Of a stretch of DNA of 9,731 nt, positions 1-6,871 are shown in pieces. The position numbers and the translations under genes are program-made. The stretch is from Deltaproteobacteria bacterium. Its GTDB lineage: Bacteria > Desulfobacterota > Desulfobaccia > Desulfobaccales > 0-14-0-80-60-11. How positions within the stretch are numbered: position 1 is the first letter of the stretch; each line of letters begins with the position of its first letter. Location of the stretch: assembly GCA_021817645.1 (NCBI GenBank), contig JAKAGH010000104.1, positions 1 through 9,731 of the forward strand. Direction: 5' to 3'. The notes below the pieces were generated by a model, which saw nothing but the letters and a program-made list of their open reading frames with translations, searched no databases and was not told the DNA's origin.

Positions 1-212
1 AAGGCGTGGCGGTCATCGACGCCGCGTCCTGCCAGGGGTGCGGCAATTGCGCCAGCGCCTGCCCCCGGAAGGCTATCCAAGTGAAGCATAATTTAGACGA
101 GCAGTTTATTGCCAAGATCGGGGCTATCAGCCCCCTCTGGCCTACGATTGGCCCCGCAGATGACTCGAACGACGACTTTGGGAGAGAGCTTGACACGGCT
201 GCGGGGGGGTAA
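1..212 (+). CDS. hdrA: HdrA-like heterodisulfide reductase subunit A, C-terminal ferredoxin end (5' truncated)
   Basis: Only the last ~70 codons are present. The reading frame (codons from base 3) is open to the window edge, so the gene starts upstream; the GTG at 6 is an internal valine. The visible part is one [4Fe-4S] ferredoxin motif, C-x2-C-x2-C-x3-C-P, with its first Cys at 30-32, followed by a short helix ending near AKIGAI. HdrA proteins of the Hdr/MetFV and Mvh systems end in such a motif, which passes electrons to MvhD, and mvhD is the next gene here. I therefore infer HdrA, though a separate polyferredoxin cannot be excluded. Odd point: about 25 low-complexity residues follow the usual end, and the stop codon lies inside a G-rich repeat arm (203-214). 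A repeat insertion may have extended the tail. Confidence 0.72.
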   Translation, partial: GVAVIDAASCQGCGNCASACPRKAIQVKHNLDEQFIAKIGAISPLWPTIGPADDSNDDFGRELDTAAGG

Positions 213-262
213 AGTTGGCAGAGCTTAACCCCCCCTTTCTAAAGGGGGCAGGATTTACAGGA
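203..262. repeat. Dispersed palindromic C5T3/A3G5 repeat between hdrA and mvhD
   Basis: A perfect 8-bp inverted repeat, CCCCCTTT (231-238) and AAAGGGGG (241-248), is separated by two bases. It overlaps a second, alternative inverted repeat: a G7-TAAAG arm at 203-214, which contains the hdrA stop codon, against CTTAA-C7 at 224-235, with one mismatch in 12. The same core occurs at 6739-6813, so this is a repeat family in this genome. Its effect is unknown; as RNA it would fold between hdrA and mvhD and might adjust their relative expression or protect an mRNA end. Confidence 0.7.
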
Positions 263-313
263 GATCCCAACGCTGGGAAGTCGCCCGGAGAATGGTTGAA
301 AAGGGGATATGAG

Positions 314-775
314 ATGGAATTTAGTCCCAAGATACTGGCCTTAATCTGCACCTACTGCACTTACACGGCTGCCGATATGGCGGGGTCGGCCCGGATGCAG
401 TATCCGGCCAACGTGCGCATCGTCAAGTACCTGTGCACCGGCCGGATTGACATCCTGCATATTATGAAGGGCTTCGAGGCCGGAGCCGACGGCATCATGG
501 TGAGCGGCTGCGAGGCCGGAAGCTGCCATTTCCTGGAGGGAAATCTCCGGGCGCGGGAACGGGTAGAATACGCCCAACACCTGCTGGAAGAGTGCGGCCT
601 GGGTGCGGAGCGCCTGGTCATGTACGAGGTGGCCGCTTCGGACGCGCCCAAGTGGGTGATCGCAGTGAAGGAAATGACGGAAAGAGTTAAAGCTCTGGGA
701 CCCAATCCTCTGAATTCGGGCTGGGTGCCGGAGGTAGTAGTGCCAAAAGAACTAGAACTGGCGGTGCAAAGATGA
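314..775 (+). CDS. mvhD: MvhD-family [2Fe-2S] electron-transfer subunit (HdrA partner)
   Basis: 153 residues, the usual size for a stand-alone MvhD (methyl-viologen-reducing hydrogenase delta subunit family). MvhD carries a [2Fe-2S] cluster and links HdrA to an electron donor or acceptor such as hydrogenase, formate dehydrogenase or MetFV. All five family cysteines are visible: C12 and C15 (in ICTYCTY), C41 (LCTG), C66 and C71 (GCEAGSCHF), along with the family blocks AADMAGSARMQYP, NVRIVKYLC and GADGIMVSGC. I chose ATG 314 because GGGG-rich Shine-Dalgarno-like sequence (302-306) precedes it and the family homology starts there. An in-frame TTG at 215 would add 33 residues encoded by a dispersed repeat and is unlikely to be used. 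The 3' end overlaps metV by an ATGA, suggesting translational coupling. It is cytoplasmic. Confidence 0.93.
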   Translation: MEFSPKILALICTYCTYTAADMAGSARMQYPANVRIVKYLCTGRIDILHIMKGFEAGADGIMVSGCEAGSCHFLEGNLRARERVEYAQHLLEECGLGAERLVMYEVAASDAPKWVIAVKEMTERVKALGPNPLNSGWVPEVVVPKELELAVQR

Positions 776-1452
776 TCATCGCGGAACGGAAGCCTTTTGC
801 GGAAATCAAAGACGCGGTGGCCCCCTATGAGAAGGTCCTGGTGGTGGGCTGCGGCACCTGCGTGGCGGTGTGTCTGGCGGGCGGAGAAAAAGAGGTGGGC
901 CTCCTGGCGTCTCAGCTGAAGCTCGCCCGGGGACAAAACGGCAAGGCCTCACAGATTGGGGAGATCACGGTGGAGCGCCAATGCGACCTGGAATTCATCC
1001 GGCCGTTGAGCGAAACCGTGGCCGCGTATGACGCGGTCATCTCCACGGCCTGCGGCGCGGGGGTGCAGTTTCTGGCGGCGCTGCCGGAGATGAAACCGGT
1101 CTTTCCGGCCTTGAACACCACCTTCATCGGGGTCAACGAAGAGGCAGGGTTTTACACCGAGCGCTGCCGGGCCTGCCACCAGTGCTACCTGGGGCTGACC
1201 GGGGGTATTTGCCCGAGAACCATGTGCCCCAAGGGGCTGCTCAATGGCCCCTGCGGCGGCAACATCCGGGGTAAGTGCGAGGTCAATCCGGATCGGGCCT
1301 GCGCCTGGTGTGAAATTTACGCCAAGCTGGAGGGGGAAGGGCGGCTGGGCTTAATCGAGGCGATCTTGCCGCTGCACGCCCACGGGCGGAGCACCACTCC
1401 GGGCACGGTGATCCACCCGGCTTACAAAAGGAGGTACGGCGCCCATGAGTAA
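772..1452 (+). CDS. metV: MetV-like zinc/Fe-S partner of methylenetetrahydrofolate reductase
   Basis: 226 residues, matching the methylenetetrahydrofolate-reductase C-terminal-type family (MetV). Acetogens and Wood-Ljungdahl sulfate reducers use it as the partner of a short MetF. The N-terminal half has a C-x2-C-x3-C motif (C27, C30, C34) in the segment VVGCGTCVAVC followed by AGGEKEV, plus C94. The C-terminal half is cysteine-rich: C132, C135, C138, C147, C152, C161, C169, C177 and C180, including the family signature LNGPCGG (157-163). Such cysteines bind zinc or Fe-S clusters in the family; which ones bind what here cannot be read from sequence. It starts inside the mvhD stop (ATGA) and overlaps metF by 8 nt. 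In the Moorella MetFV-HdrABC-MvhD complex, MetV is thought to bridge Hdr and MetF; the gene order here supports the same role. Confidence 0.92.
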   Translation: MIIAERKPFAEIKDAVAPYEKVLVVGCGTCVAVCLAGGEKEVGLLASQLKLARGQNGKASQIGEITVERQCDLEFIRPLSETVAAYDAVISTACGAGVQFLAALPEMKPVFPALNTTFIGVNEEAGFYTERCRACHQCYLGLTGGICPRTMCPKGLLNGPCGGNIRGKCEVNPDRACAWCEIYAKLEGEGRLGLIEAILPLHAHGRSTTPGTVIHPAYKRRYGAHE

Positions 1453-2329
1453 GCTCAAAGAAGCCTTGGCAGGGGGCAAGTTCCCCATCGTCATGGAGAT
1501 TAACCCCCCCAAGGGCGTCGACCTGAAAGGGATGTTGGCCCCGCTCCAAGGGCTAAACGGCCAGGTGACCGCGTTCGGGATTCCGGACAACGAGCATGCC
1601 AAAATGAAACTCTCGGCCCTGGCCGCGGCCAGGCTGGTCCAGGAGGCCGGCGCGGAGCCGCTGCTCCTCATGACCTGCCGGGACCGCAACCGCCTGGCCC
1701 TGGAGAGCGACCTGCTGGGCGCGGGCGCGCTGGGCCTGGAAAATATCCTGGCCCTGAGCGGCGATTTCGTCAGCCTGGGAGATCATCCCGACGCCAAGCC
1801 GGTCTATGACGCGGACTCGGTGCAGCTGCTTCAAATCGCCCGGGGCCTGATGGCGGGTCATGACAGCGCGGGTTTGCCGCTTAAAGGCAGCCCCCAATTC
1901 TGCCTGGGCGCGGTCCTCATTCCGGAGGCCGACCCCATGGCGCCCCAGCTGCTCAAGATTAAGAAGAAGCTGGAAGCGGGCGTGGATTTTTTTATCAGTG
2001 CGCCTATCTTCGACCTGGAGAAGCTGCGCCAGTTTAAGAAATTGCTGGGTCCGCAGGAGGTCAAGTTCCTGGCCTGCGTCAAGGTCCCCAAGGCTGAGGA
2101 AGTGGAGCAGGCCGCCCAGGGGCAGCACCGCAAGGTCTATTCCCTGCCGCCGGAGGTGGTTCAGGAACTGGCGGGTAACGACCCGGAAGAGGTGTTGCTG
2201 AAAGGCGCGGCCCTGGCGGGGCGGCTGCTGCGGCAGATCAGAGAGGAAAAACTCGCTGACGGCGTCTATGTGAAGGCAAAAGGCAAGGTCGAACTGATGG
2301 CCAAAGTCCTGGAGGCTGCAGGGGCCTGA
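1445..2329 (+). CDS. metF: 5,10-methylenetetrahydrofolate reductase, short MetFV-type
   Basis: 294 residues forming a TIM-barrel flavoenzyme. It reduces methylene-THF to methyl-THF (or the reverse when methyl groups are oxidised) in the methyl branch of the Wood-Ljungdahl pathway. Visible family motifs are the catalytic Glu in MEINPPKG (E18), TCRDRNR (77-83) and LSGD (104-107). A very good Shine-Dalgarno, AAAAGGAGGT (1426-1435), lies 9 nt before ATG 1445, which fixes the start although it overlaps metV. Electrons probably come through MetV/Hdr rather than directly from NADH, by analogy with acetogen MetFV; that is inference. Oddity: the barrel segment that usually reads F-x-T-Q-P-V/I-F/Y-D is FFISAPIFD here (182-190), so the folate-contacting Gln is Ala186. 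Sequencing error is unlikely because the frame and surroundings are intact. Confidence 0.94.
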   Translation: MSKLKEALAGGKFPIVMEINPPKGVDLKGMLAPLQGLNGQVTAFGIPDNEHAKMKLSALAAARLVQEAGAEPLLLMTCRDRNRLALESDLLGAGALGLENILALSGDFVSLGDHPDAKPVYDADSVQLLQIARGLMAGHDSAGLPLKGSPQFCLGAVLIPEADPMAPQLLKIKKKLEAGVDFFISAPIFDLEKLRQFKKLLGPQEVKFLACVKVPKAEEVEQAAQGQHRKVYSLPPEVVQELAGNDPEEVLLKGAALAGRLLRQIREEKLADGVYVKAKGKVELMAKVLEAAGA

Positions 2330-2347
2330 GGAAAATAGGAAACTCCT

Positions 2348-3595
2348 ATGAAGAGCGAAAAAGTCGAACCGGTGGTGGTCTTGGGGGGCGGCATTGCCGG
2401 GATTACTGCGGCCCTGGAGTTAAGCCGGGCCGGAGTGCCCGCAGCCCTGGTGGAAAAGAGCCCCTTTTTCGGCGGGCGGGCTGCGGGCTTCTGCTGTAAA
2501 GCCACCGATGTCTGCCAAAAATGCGGGGCCTGCCTGGTGGAACAGAGTCTGCGGGACCTGCAGGCCGCGCCGGGTCTCACCTTCTATACCCACACGGAAC
2601 TGGTGGCCAGAAGCTCTGAGAACGGTCTGCATCGCCTGACCCTGAAGTCGCAGCCCCGGGTCATCGATCCCCAGCTTTGCTTTGATTGCGGCCTCTGCCT
2701 GGATGAGTGTCCGGCGCCGGGCGCCATTCTGAGTGCGGCCTCAGCCGAAAACCATCCCCGCTATGCGGTGAATCCGGCCGCGTGCCTCCATTTTCAGGAC
2801 GGCTCCTGCCAACGCTGCCAGGAAGTCTGCCCGGCCCAGGCCATTGATTTGGCGCAGCCGGAAAGCGTGGTGGAACTTACGACCCCCAGCCTCATCCTGG
2901 CCACCGGTTATCAGCCGGCCGCGCCTGCCTGCCGGGCCACTTATGCCAATGACGCTTTAGCCAACGTCATTACCGGCAAGGACCTGGAAGAGATGCTGCG
3001 GCGCGGCGAACCTCTGGTCCGGCCCGGGGACGGCCGGCGGGTGCGCCGGGTGGCCTTCATCCAATGCGTGGGCAGCCGGGACCAGGAGCATCCGTATTGT
3101 TCCCGGGTCTGCTGCGCCTACGGGTTGCGTCTGGCCCGGCTGATCCGGCACCGCTGGCCGGAGTGCAAAGTATCCACCTTTTATATGGACCTGCAAAATG
3201 TCGGCCCGGACCCCGAAAATTTCGAGGCCGCGGCCAGGCAGGAAATCGAGTTGATCCGGGCCCTGCCCGGCGATGTGACCGCCACCGCGGACGGGAGCCT
3301 GAAATTGCGGTTCCTGGATGAAACCAAGGGCCGGGCTCTCTTCCGGGTGGCCGATCTGGTGGTCCTGGCAGTGGGGATCGCTCCCGGGCCGGAAAATGCC
3401 AGACTGGCGGACCTGCTGCACCTCAAACTGACTCCCGAAGGGTTCCTCAAAGAAGGCGCCAACGGCAGCCGGGCTGAAGCCCCCGGTATTTTCCTGGCCG
3501 GAACCGCCACCGGCCCCCAAAGCATCCTGGAATGCATCGCCCAGGCGACCCAATCGGTGCGCCAGGCGCGTCAATATCTGGAGGCAAAAACGTGA
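2348..3595 (+). CDS. QmoA/HdrA-like FAD and [4Fe-4S] oxidoreductase
   Basis: 415 residues, the length of QmoA (quinone-interacting oxidoreductase subunit A), which is itself related to HdrA. The N-terminus has a dinucleotide-binding fold, VVLGGGIAGITAALELSRAG (about 9-28). The HdrA-type cysteine block follows (GFCCKATDVCQKCGACLVEQ), then two ferredoxin-like motifs: CFDCGLCLDECP and a C-x8-C-x2-C-x3-C-P motif starting at ACLHF. Further on are VAFIQCVGSRD and YCSRVCCAY, typical of HdrA/QmoA, and the C-terminal FAD segment GIFLAGTATGPQ. Neither aprAB nor qmoC is in the window, and metVF lies just upstream, so a role with the MetFV/Hdr module is more likely than with APS reductase; I leave the symbol empty. 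An AGGA (2337-2340) seven bases before the ATG is the likely ribosome site; it could pair with TCCT at 2344-2347. It overlaps the next gene by 4 nt. Confidence 0.88.
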   Translation: MKSEKVEPVVVLGGGIAGITAALELSRAGVPAALVEKSPFFGGRAAGFCCKATDVCQKCGACLVEQSLRDLQAAPGLTFYTHTELVARSSENGLHRLTLKSQPRVIDPQLCFDCGLCLDECPAPGAILSAASAENHPRYAVNPAACLHFQDGSCQRCQEVCPAQAIDLAQPESVVELTTPSLILATGYQPAAPACRATYANDALANVITGKDLEEMLRRGEPLVRPGDGRRVRRVAFIQCVGSRDQEHPYCSRVCCAYGLRLARLIRHRWPECKVSTFYMDLQNVGPDPENFEAAARQEIELIRALPGDVTATADGSLKLRFLDETKGRALFRVADLVVLAVGIAPGPENARLADLLHLKLTPEGFLKEGANGSRAEAPGIFLAGTATGPQSILECIAQATQSVRQARQYLEAKT

Positions 3596-6531
3596 ACCAT
3601 GCCGATCCTGCAACCATGGTGAATGTCTTGATGATCCACGGCCCGGAACTGGCCGCCGCGGGGCTCGATTCCCGGGAATTGGCCCAGGCAGTGGCGGCTC
3701 TGCCCCATTGCCGGGTAATGACCGTGGACCCCTTACTGCCCGCGGACGCGCAGGCGGAGCAAGCCAGGGCTTTTCTCAACGAGGACCAGGAGATAAAGCC
3801 GGTGATTCTGGCAGGCAAGGACCCGGAGCATCGGGGCGCTGCCCTGGCCCGCTGGCTGACGGAAGAAATGGGACTCAAAACGGCAGCCCTGGGGCAGGTG
3901 GATCTGACCACCGCCTTGGGGCAGCCGGACGCCAACGCCCGGAGCGCCAAGGCTTTGGAGCTGATTCGTCTGGGGGCCGCACAATTCACCGGGACCCTCG
4001 CCTTGGTCCCGAAAAGCATCGCGGTAAGCCGCCAGGTATTGGTCTGGGGTGATTCCTATGCCGCTTTGCAGGCGGCGTTGGAATTGGCGCAGCTGAACTA
4101 CCCGGTGATCATGGCCAGCCCCCATCCTGAGTTCGCACCCCTGGCCCTGGAGGATCTTGAGGCCACAGGGGGCTCTGAAGGGCTGGCCTCCCTGGTCGGG
4201 CAGGTCCGGGAACATCAGCTTATCAAGACGCTTCAGGTTCTCAGAATCAAAGATGTTGAGGGCGCTGCCGGCAATTTCACCGTGCGCCTGGAAACCCCGG
4301 CAGGGGTAATGACCGAGCAGGTGGGCGCGCTGATTCTGGCGCCGGAGCTGCAGCGCCAAGAAGCTCCGGGCGGTGCCGATACTCCAGAACATCCAGGCCT
4401 GGTATCCCTGTCCCGGTTGGAGGCGCGGTTGGCTGAGGGGTCCGCAGAGAGACTTCCCAAGACCGCCGCCATCCTGGTGGGCCTGGCCGGGGGAGGACAC
4501 CCCCTGTCTTTGAGCCGGGCCTTGAAAGCGGCAGAGCAGCTGCTTCAGGCAGGCAGCCGGGTTTACCTCCTGGTGGGGGACGCCAAGCTGGCGGCCCCGG
4601 GTCTGCAGCGGGAACTGCGGGCCAACCAGGAAGCGGGCCTGACGCTTATCAAGGTCCAGGAGTGCCCCGCGGTCAGCGCCGGGGATGAGGGACTGGCGCT
4701 ATCCTTCCTGGAGCCGACTTTGCGGGAGGAAGTTAAGCTGGGGATCGATTTGGTGGTTTTTGCCGACCAATACCGGGCCGCGCCGGACAACCGCGAGTTG
4801 GCCGGGCTTCTGCGCCTGCCGCTAGGCCCCCGGGGATTTCTCCAAGAGGATAATGTGCACCATCTGCCGGTGGCCACCAGCCGCAGGGGCATTTATGTCA
4901 TCGGCCCGAGCCGGAGGATCATGGACCTGGAAGAGACTGAAGCGGATGTCAGCGCCGCAGTCGTGGAGGTTCAAGCCCTTTTGGGCCAGGGCCAGGTGGA
5001 CGCGCCCGCATTCAGGGCGGTGGTGGACCGGGGCAAGTGCGTGATGTGCCTCACTTGCTATCGTTTTTGCCCGCACGGCGCCATTACCTGGGACAACCGG
5101 GCCGTCGTCAATGAACTGGCCTGCCAGGGCTGCGGCATTTGTGCCAGCCAATGCCCCAATGACGCCATTCAGGTGCAGAATTTTACCGATGCGCAAATGA
5201 CCGGCCTGCTGGAGGCCTTCGACCCGCAGCTCAGCCCCCGGATCGTGGCCTTTATGTGCCGCAACTCCGCCTGGGAGGCCTATGAAACCGCGGTGCAATT
5301 CCAGGCCGCGGCCCTGCCTCCGGGCTTCACCCCCATAAAAATTCCCTGTGCGGGCAAGGTTGATCCCGATTACCTGTTGCAGGCCTTTAACGCGGGTGCG
5401 GACGGCGTGCTGGTCCTGGGGTGCCCCCGGGACAACTGCAAATCGACGCACGGCAATGTTTGCGCCCAATGGGCGGTGGAGCAGGCCCAGGAACTGCTGG
5501 CGGAAGCGGGCATCGAACCCGGCCGCCTCCTGTTTCATTCCCTGGCCACCAACGCCCCCGGAGACTTTATCAACGCGGTGGACCATCTGCTGGCCAACCT
5601 CAGCCGCCAGGCCGCGGTCACGGACGAGGACCATCCTTTCTGGCTGACCATCGGCACCACCTTTGCCCGGGCCCTCCCCGGCGGCCAGACGGGCCGTCAC
5701 CCTTCTCTCCGGGAGGCCCCGGAAATCTATCTCGAACTCAATCCCCAGGATGCCCGCAATCTGGGGCTGAGACCGGGAGACCAGATCCAGACCAGTAGCT
5801 CTCTGGGAACCGTTACCGCCAGGGTGGTGTGGTCCGACCGGGTCAGGCCGGGGACGGCCTTCCTGCCGCGGCATTGCCGGGAAGAGGCGCTGCAGTTGCT
5901 GGTGGACGCGGGATTGGACCCCATTGAACGGATGCCGGAATATAAAGGCTGTGCCGTCAGTTTGGCCAAACTGATGGAGCATTTTGAAGAAGTCTTCGGC
6001 CTGCAGGTGCCGACCTCCCGGTATCTCCATCGGGGCCATACCTGGCTGGCTCAAGAAAGCGGCGGGGTGCTGCGACTGGGCATGGACGACTTTTCCCAGA
6101 AGCTCCTGGGCCCCGGCGATGGGATCGTGCTGCCGGTGCCCGGCGAGGAAATTCGCCGGGAGATGTCGCCGCTGACGCTCTTCCGGCAGGGAGAAAAAGC
6201 GCCGGTTCTGGCCCCGGTATACGGGGTCATCGAAGCGGTGAACCCCAAAGTCCTGAACCGGCCGGGGCTGGTCCATGACGACCCGTATGGCGACGGCTGG
6301 CTTATGATGATTGCGCCCACCAACCTGGAGCCGGACCTGAATCATCTGGTTTCCGGCGAAGCCAGCGCCCCCTGGATCGAAGAGGAATCCCTGCGATTGA
6401 TATCCATGATGGAACCTGCGGTGGGCGCCACTCTCCAGTCCGGTGGGACGATGGTCGACGACATCTACGGCCAGTATCCCGAATTAGGCTGGGAGCGCCT
6501 GGTTAAGGAGTTTCTCCGGTCCCCGGCTTAG
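3592..6531 (+). CDS. Giant fusion: degenerate HdrA, 2x[4Fe-4S], MvhD, molybdopterin-dinucleotide-binding and GcvH-like domains
   Basis: 979 residues. I start it at GTG 3592, which overlaps the previous stop as GTGA and has TGGAGG (3579-3584) 7 nt upstream; ATG 3532 lies inside the preceding gene without such a site. Domains in order: about 1-460, an HdrA/QmoB-like flavoprotein region whose FAD loop (VLVWGDSYAALQAA) lacks the GxGxxG glycines and whose HdrA cluster cysteines are absent; 483-521, two ferredoxin motifs (C483, C486, C489, C493; C511, C514, C517, C521); about 550-680, an MvhD domain (C556, C586, C611, C616, with Ser559 where a fifth Cys is usual); about 684-793, a C-terminal molybdopterin-dinucleotide-binding domain like that of formate dehydrogenases (LNPQDARNLGLRPGD); about 808-945, a GcvH-like domain (APVYGVIEAVN, PYGDGW). 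The last is lipoyl-carrier-like, but the expected lysine position is Gly867. The QmoAB-like gene pair suggests a complex with the preceding protein. Its function is unknown. Confidence 0.85.
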   Translation: MNHADPATMVNVLMIHGPELAAAGLDSRELAQAVAALPHCRVMTVDPLLPADAQAEQARAFLNEDQEIKPVILAGKDPEHRGAALARWLTEEMGLKTAALGQVDLTTALGQPDANARSAKALELIRLGAAQFTGTLALVPKSIAVSRQVLVWGDSYAALQAALELAQLNYPVIMASPHPEFAPLALEDLEATGGSEGLASLVGQVREHQLIKTLQVLRIKDVEGAAGNFTVRLETPAGVMTEQVGALILAPELQRQEAPGGADTPEHPGLVSLSRLEARLAEGSAERLPKTAAILVGLAGGGHPLSLSRALKAAEQLLQAGSRVYLLVGDAKLAAPGLQRELRANQEAGLTLIKVQECPAVSAGDEGLALSFLEPTLREEVKLGIDLVVFADQYRAAPDNRELAGLLRLPLGPRGFLQEDNVHHLPVATSRRGIYVIGPSRRIMDLEETEADVSAAVVEVQALLGQGQVDAPAFRAVVDRGKCVMCLTCYRFCPHGAITWDNRAVVNELACQGCGICASQCPNDAIQVQNFTDAQMTGLLEAFDPQLSPRIVAFMCRNSAWEAYETAVQFQAAALPPGFTPIKIPCAGKVDPDYLLQAFNAGADGVLVLGCPRDNCKSTHGNVCAQWAVEQAQELLAEAGIEPGRLLFHSLATNAPGDFINAVDHLLANLSRQAAVTDEDHPFWLTIGTTFARALPGGQTGRHPSLREAPEIYLELNPQDARNLGLRPGDQIQTSSSLGTVTARVVWSDRVRPGTAFLPRHCREEALQLLVDAGLDPIERMPEYKGCAVSLAKLMEHFEEVFGLQVPTSRYLHRGHTWLAQESGGVLRLGMDDFSQKLLGPGDGIVLPVPGEEIRREMSPLTLFRQGEKAPVLAPVYGVIEAVNPKVLNRPGLVHDDPYGDGWLMMIAPTNLEPDLNHLVSGEASAPWIEEESLRLISMMEPAVGATLQSGGTMVDDIYGQYPELGWERLVKEFLRSPA

Positions 6532-6546
6532 AAAAGAGGGGCCTCA

Positions 6547-6580
6547 CGCAAAGACGCCAAGGCGCAAAGACGCAAGGAGA
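6547..6580. repeat. Tandem CGCAAAGACGC repeat
   Basis: CGCAAAGACGC occurs twice, at 6547-6557 and 6563-6573, with a 16-bp period and the spacer CAAGG between copies; CGCAAGG follows. It lies 15 bp after the stop of the fusion gene. Similar CGCAAAGACGC strings are, from general impression, common in intergenic DNA of many environmental bacteria, but I cannot verify that here. The overlapping CGCCAAGGCG (6555-6564) is a small palindrome. No coding potential is seen. Confidence 0.65.
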
Positions 6581-6618
6581 AATACTAACCAATGGACTGG
6601 TGGAACTGGTCAGAAAAG

Positions 6619-6652
6619 TTCAAGGTTCAAGGGTTAAGGTTCAAAGTTAAGG
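6619..6652. repeat. Degenerate GGTTCAA/GGTTAA tandem repeat
   Basis: A run of short related units (GTTCAAG, GTTCAAG, GGTTAAG, GTTCAAA, GTTAAGG) fills this stretch. It sits in the same spacer as the CGCAAAGACGC repeat and the C/G palindromes, so the 340-bp gap before the selenoprotein gene is made largely of repeats. No function can be assigned. Confidence 0.6.
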
Positions 6653-6702
6653 CTGCGTCAATTTAGTTTTACTCACAAGTCAGGAACCTTTTGAGTTAAG
6701 GT

Positions 6703-6742
6703 ATTTTTTGGTGGCGCCGGCTTTTGCCGTGCCAACCAAAAT
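6703..6742 (+). other. Imperfect stem-loop in spacer
   Basis: TTTTTTGGTGGC on the left can pair with GCCAACCAAAA on the right (one bulge). An inner GGC and GCC close a TTTT loop around 6721-6724. There is no T tract after the right arm, so it does not look like a complete intrinsic terminator on the + strand. It directly abuts the palindromic element at 6739-6813 and may belong to the same mobile or repeat unit. Confidence 0.4.
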
Positions 6743-6813
6743 CCCCCTAAATCCCCCTTTTCCAAAGGGGGACTTTAAACCCCCCCTTTGAAAAAGGGGG
6801 GTAGGGGGGATTT
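6739..6813. repeat. MITE-like palindromic element with two C5-6T3/A3G5-6 hairpins
   Basis: Two perfect hairpins stand in a row: CCCCCTTT (6753-6760) with AAAGGGGG (6764-6771), and CCCCCCTTT (6781-6789) with AAAGGGGGG (6793-6801), each with a 3-base loop. The outer ends also form an imperfect inverted repeat of about 21 bp: AAATCCCCCTAAATCCCCC on the left, mirrored on the right by GGGGGGTAGGGGGGATTT. The same hairpin core occurs at 231-248. The shape (terminal inverted repeats, about 75 bp, no gene) suits a small non-autonomous element or a REP-like repeat. It ends about 58 bp before the next start codon. Confidence 0.7.
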
Positions 6814-6871
6814 GGAGATGACCCTATTTAAAACAGAGTTAGTTGTTCAAGAAACATTTTTTGGAGGCAAC

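Noticed and set aside
215..313. TTG-started N-terminal extension of MvhD
   Set aside because: The extra residues are encoded by a dispersed repeat, and family homology plus a ribosome site point to ATG 314.
3532..3591. ATG 3532 as start of the large fusion
   Set aside because: It lies 64 bp inside the preceding gene; GTG 3592 has a clear TGGAGG and a 4-nt overlap.
4822..6345. Long minus-strand ORF of 507 residues
   Set aside because: It is antisense to the fusion gene; composition is as expected for a GC-rich shadow frame, with no recognisable domain.
6547..6652. CRISPR array
   Set aside because: Units are 7-11 bp, nearly contiguous and without unique spacers of constant length.
6788..6871. 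TTG 6788 or ATG 6818 as start of the selenoprotein
   Set aside because: The first falls in the palindromic repeat. The second has only an adjoining GGAG too close to the ATG; ATG 6872 has TTGGAGG, and its downstream residues begin the family-like sequence.
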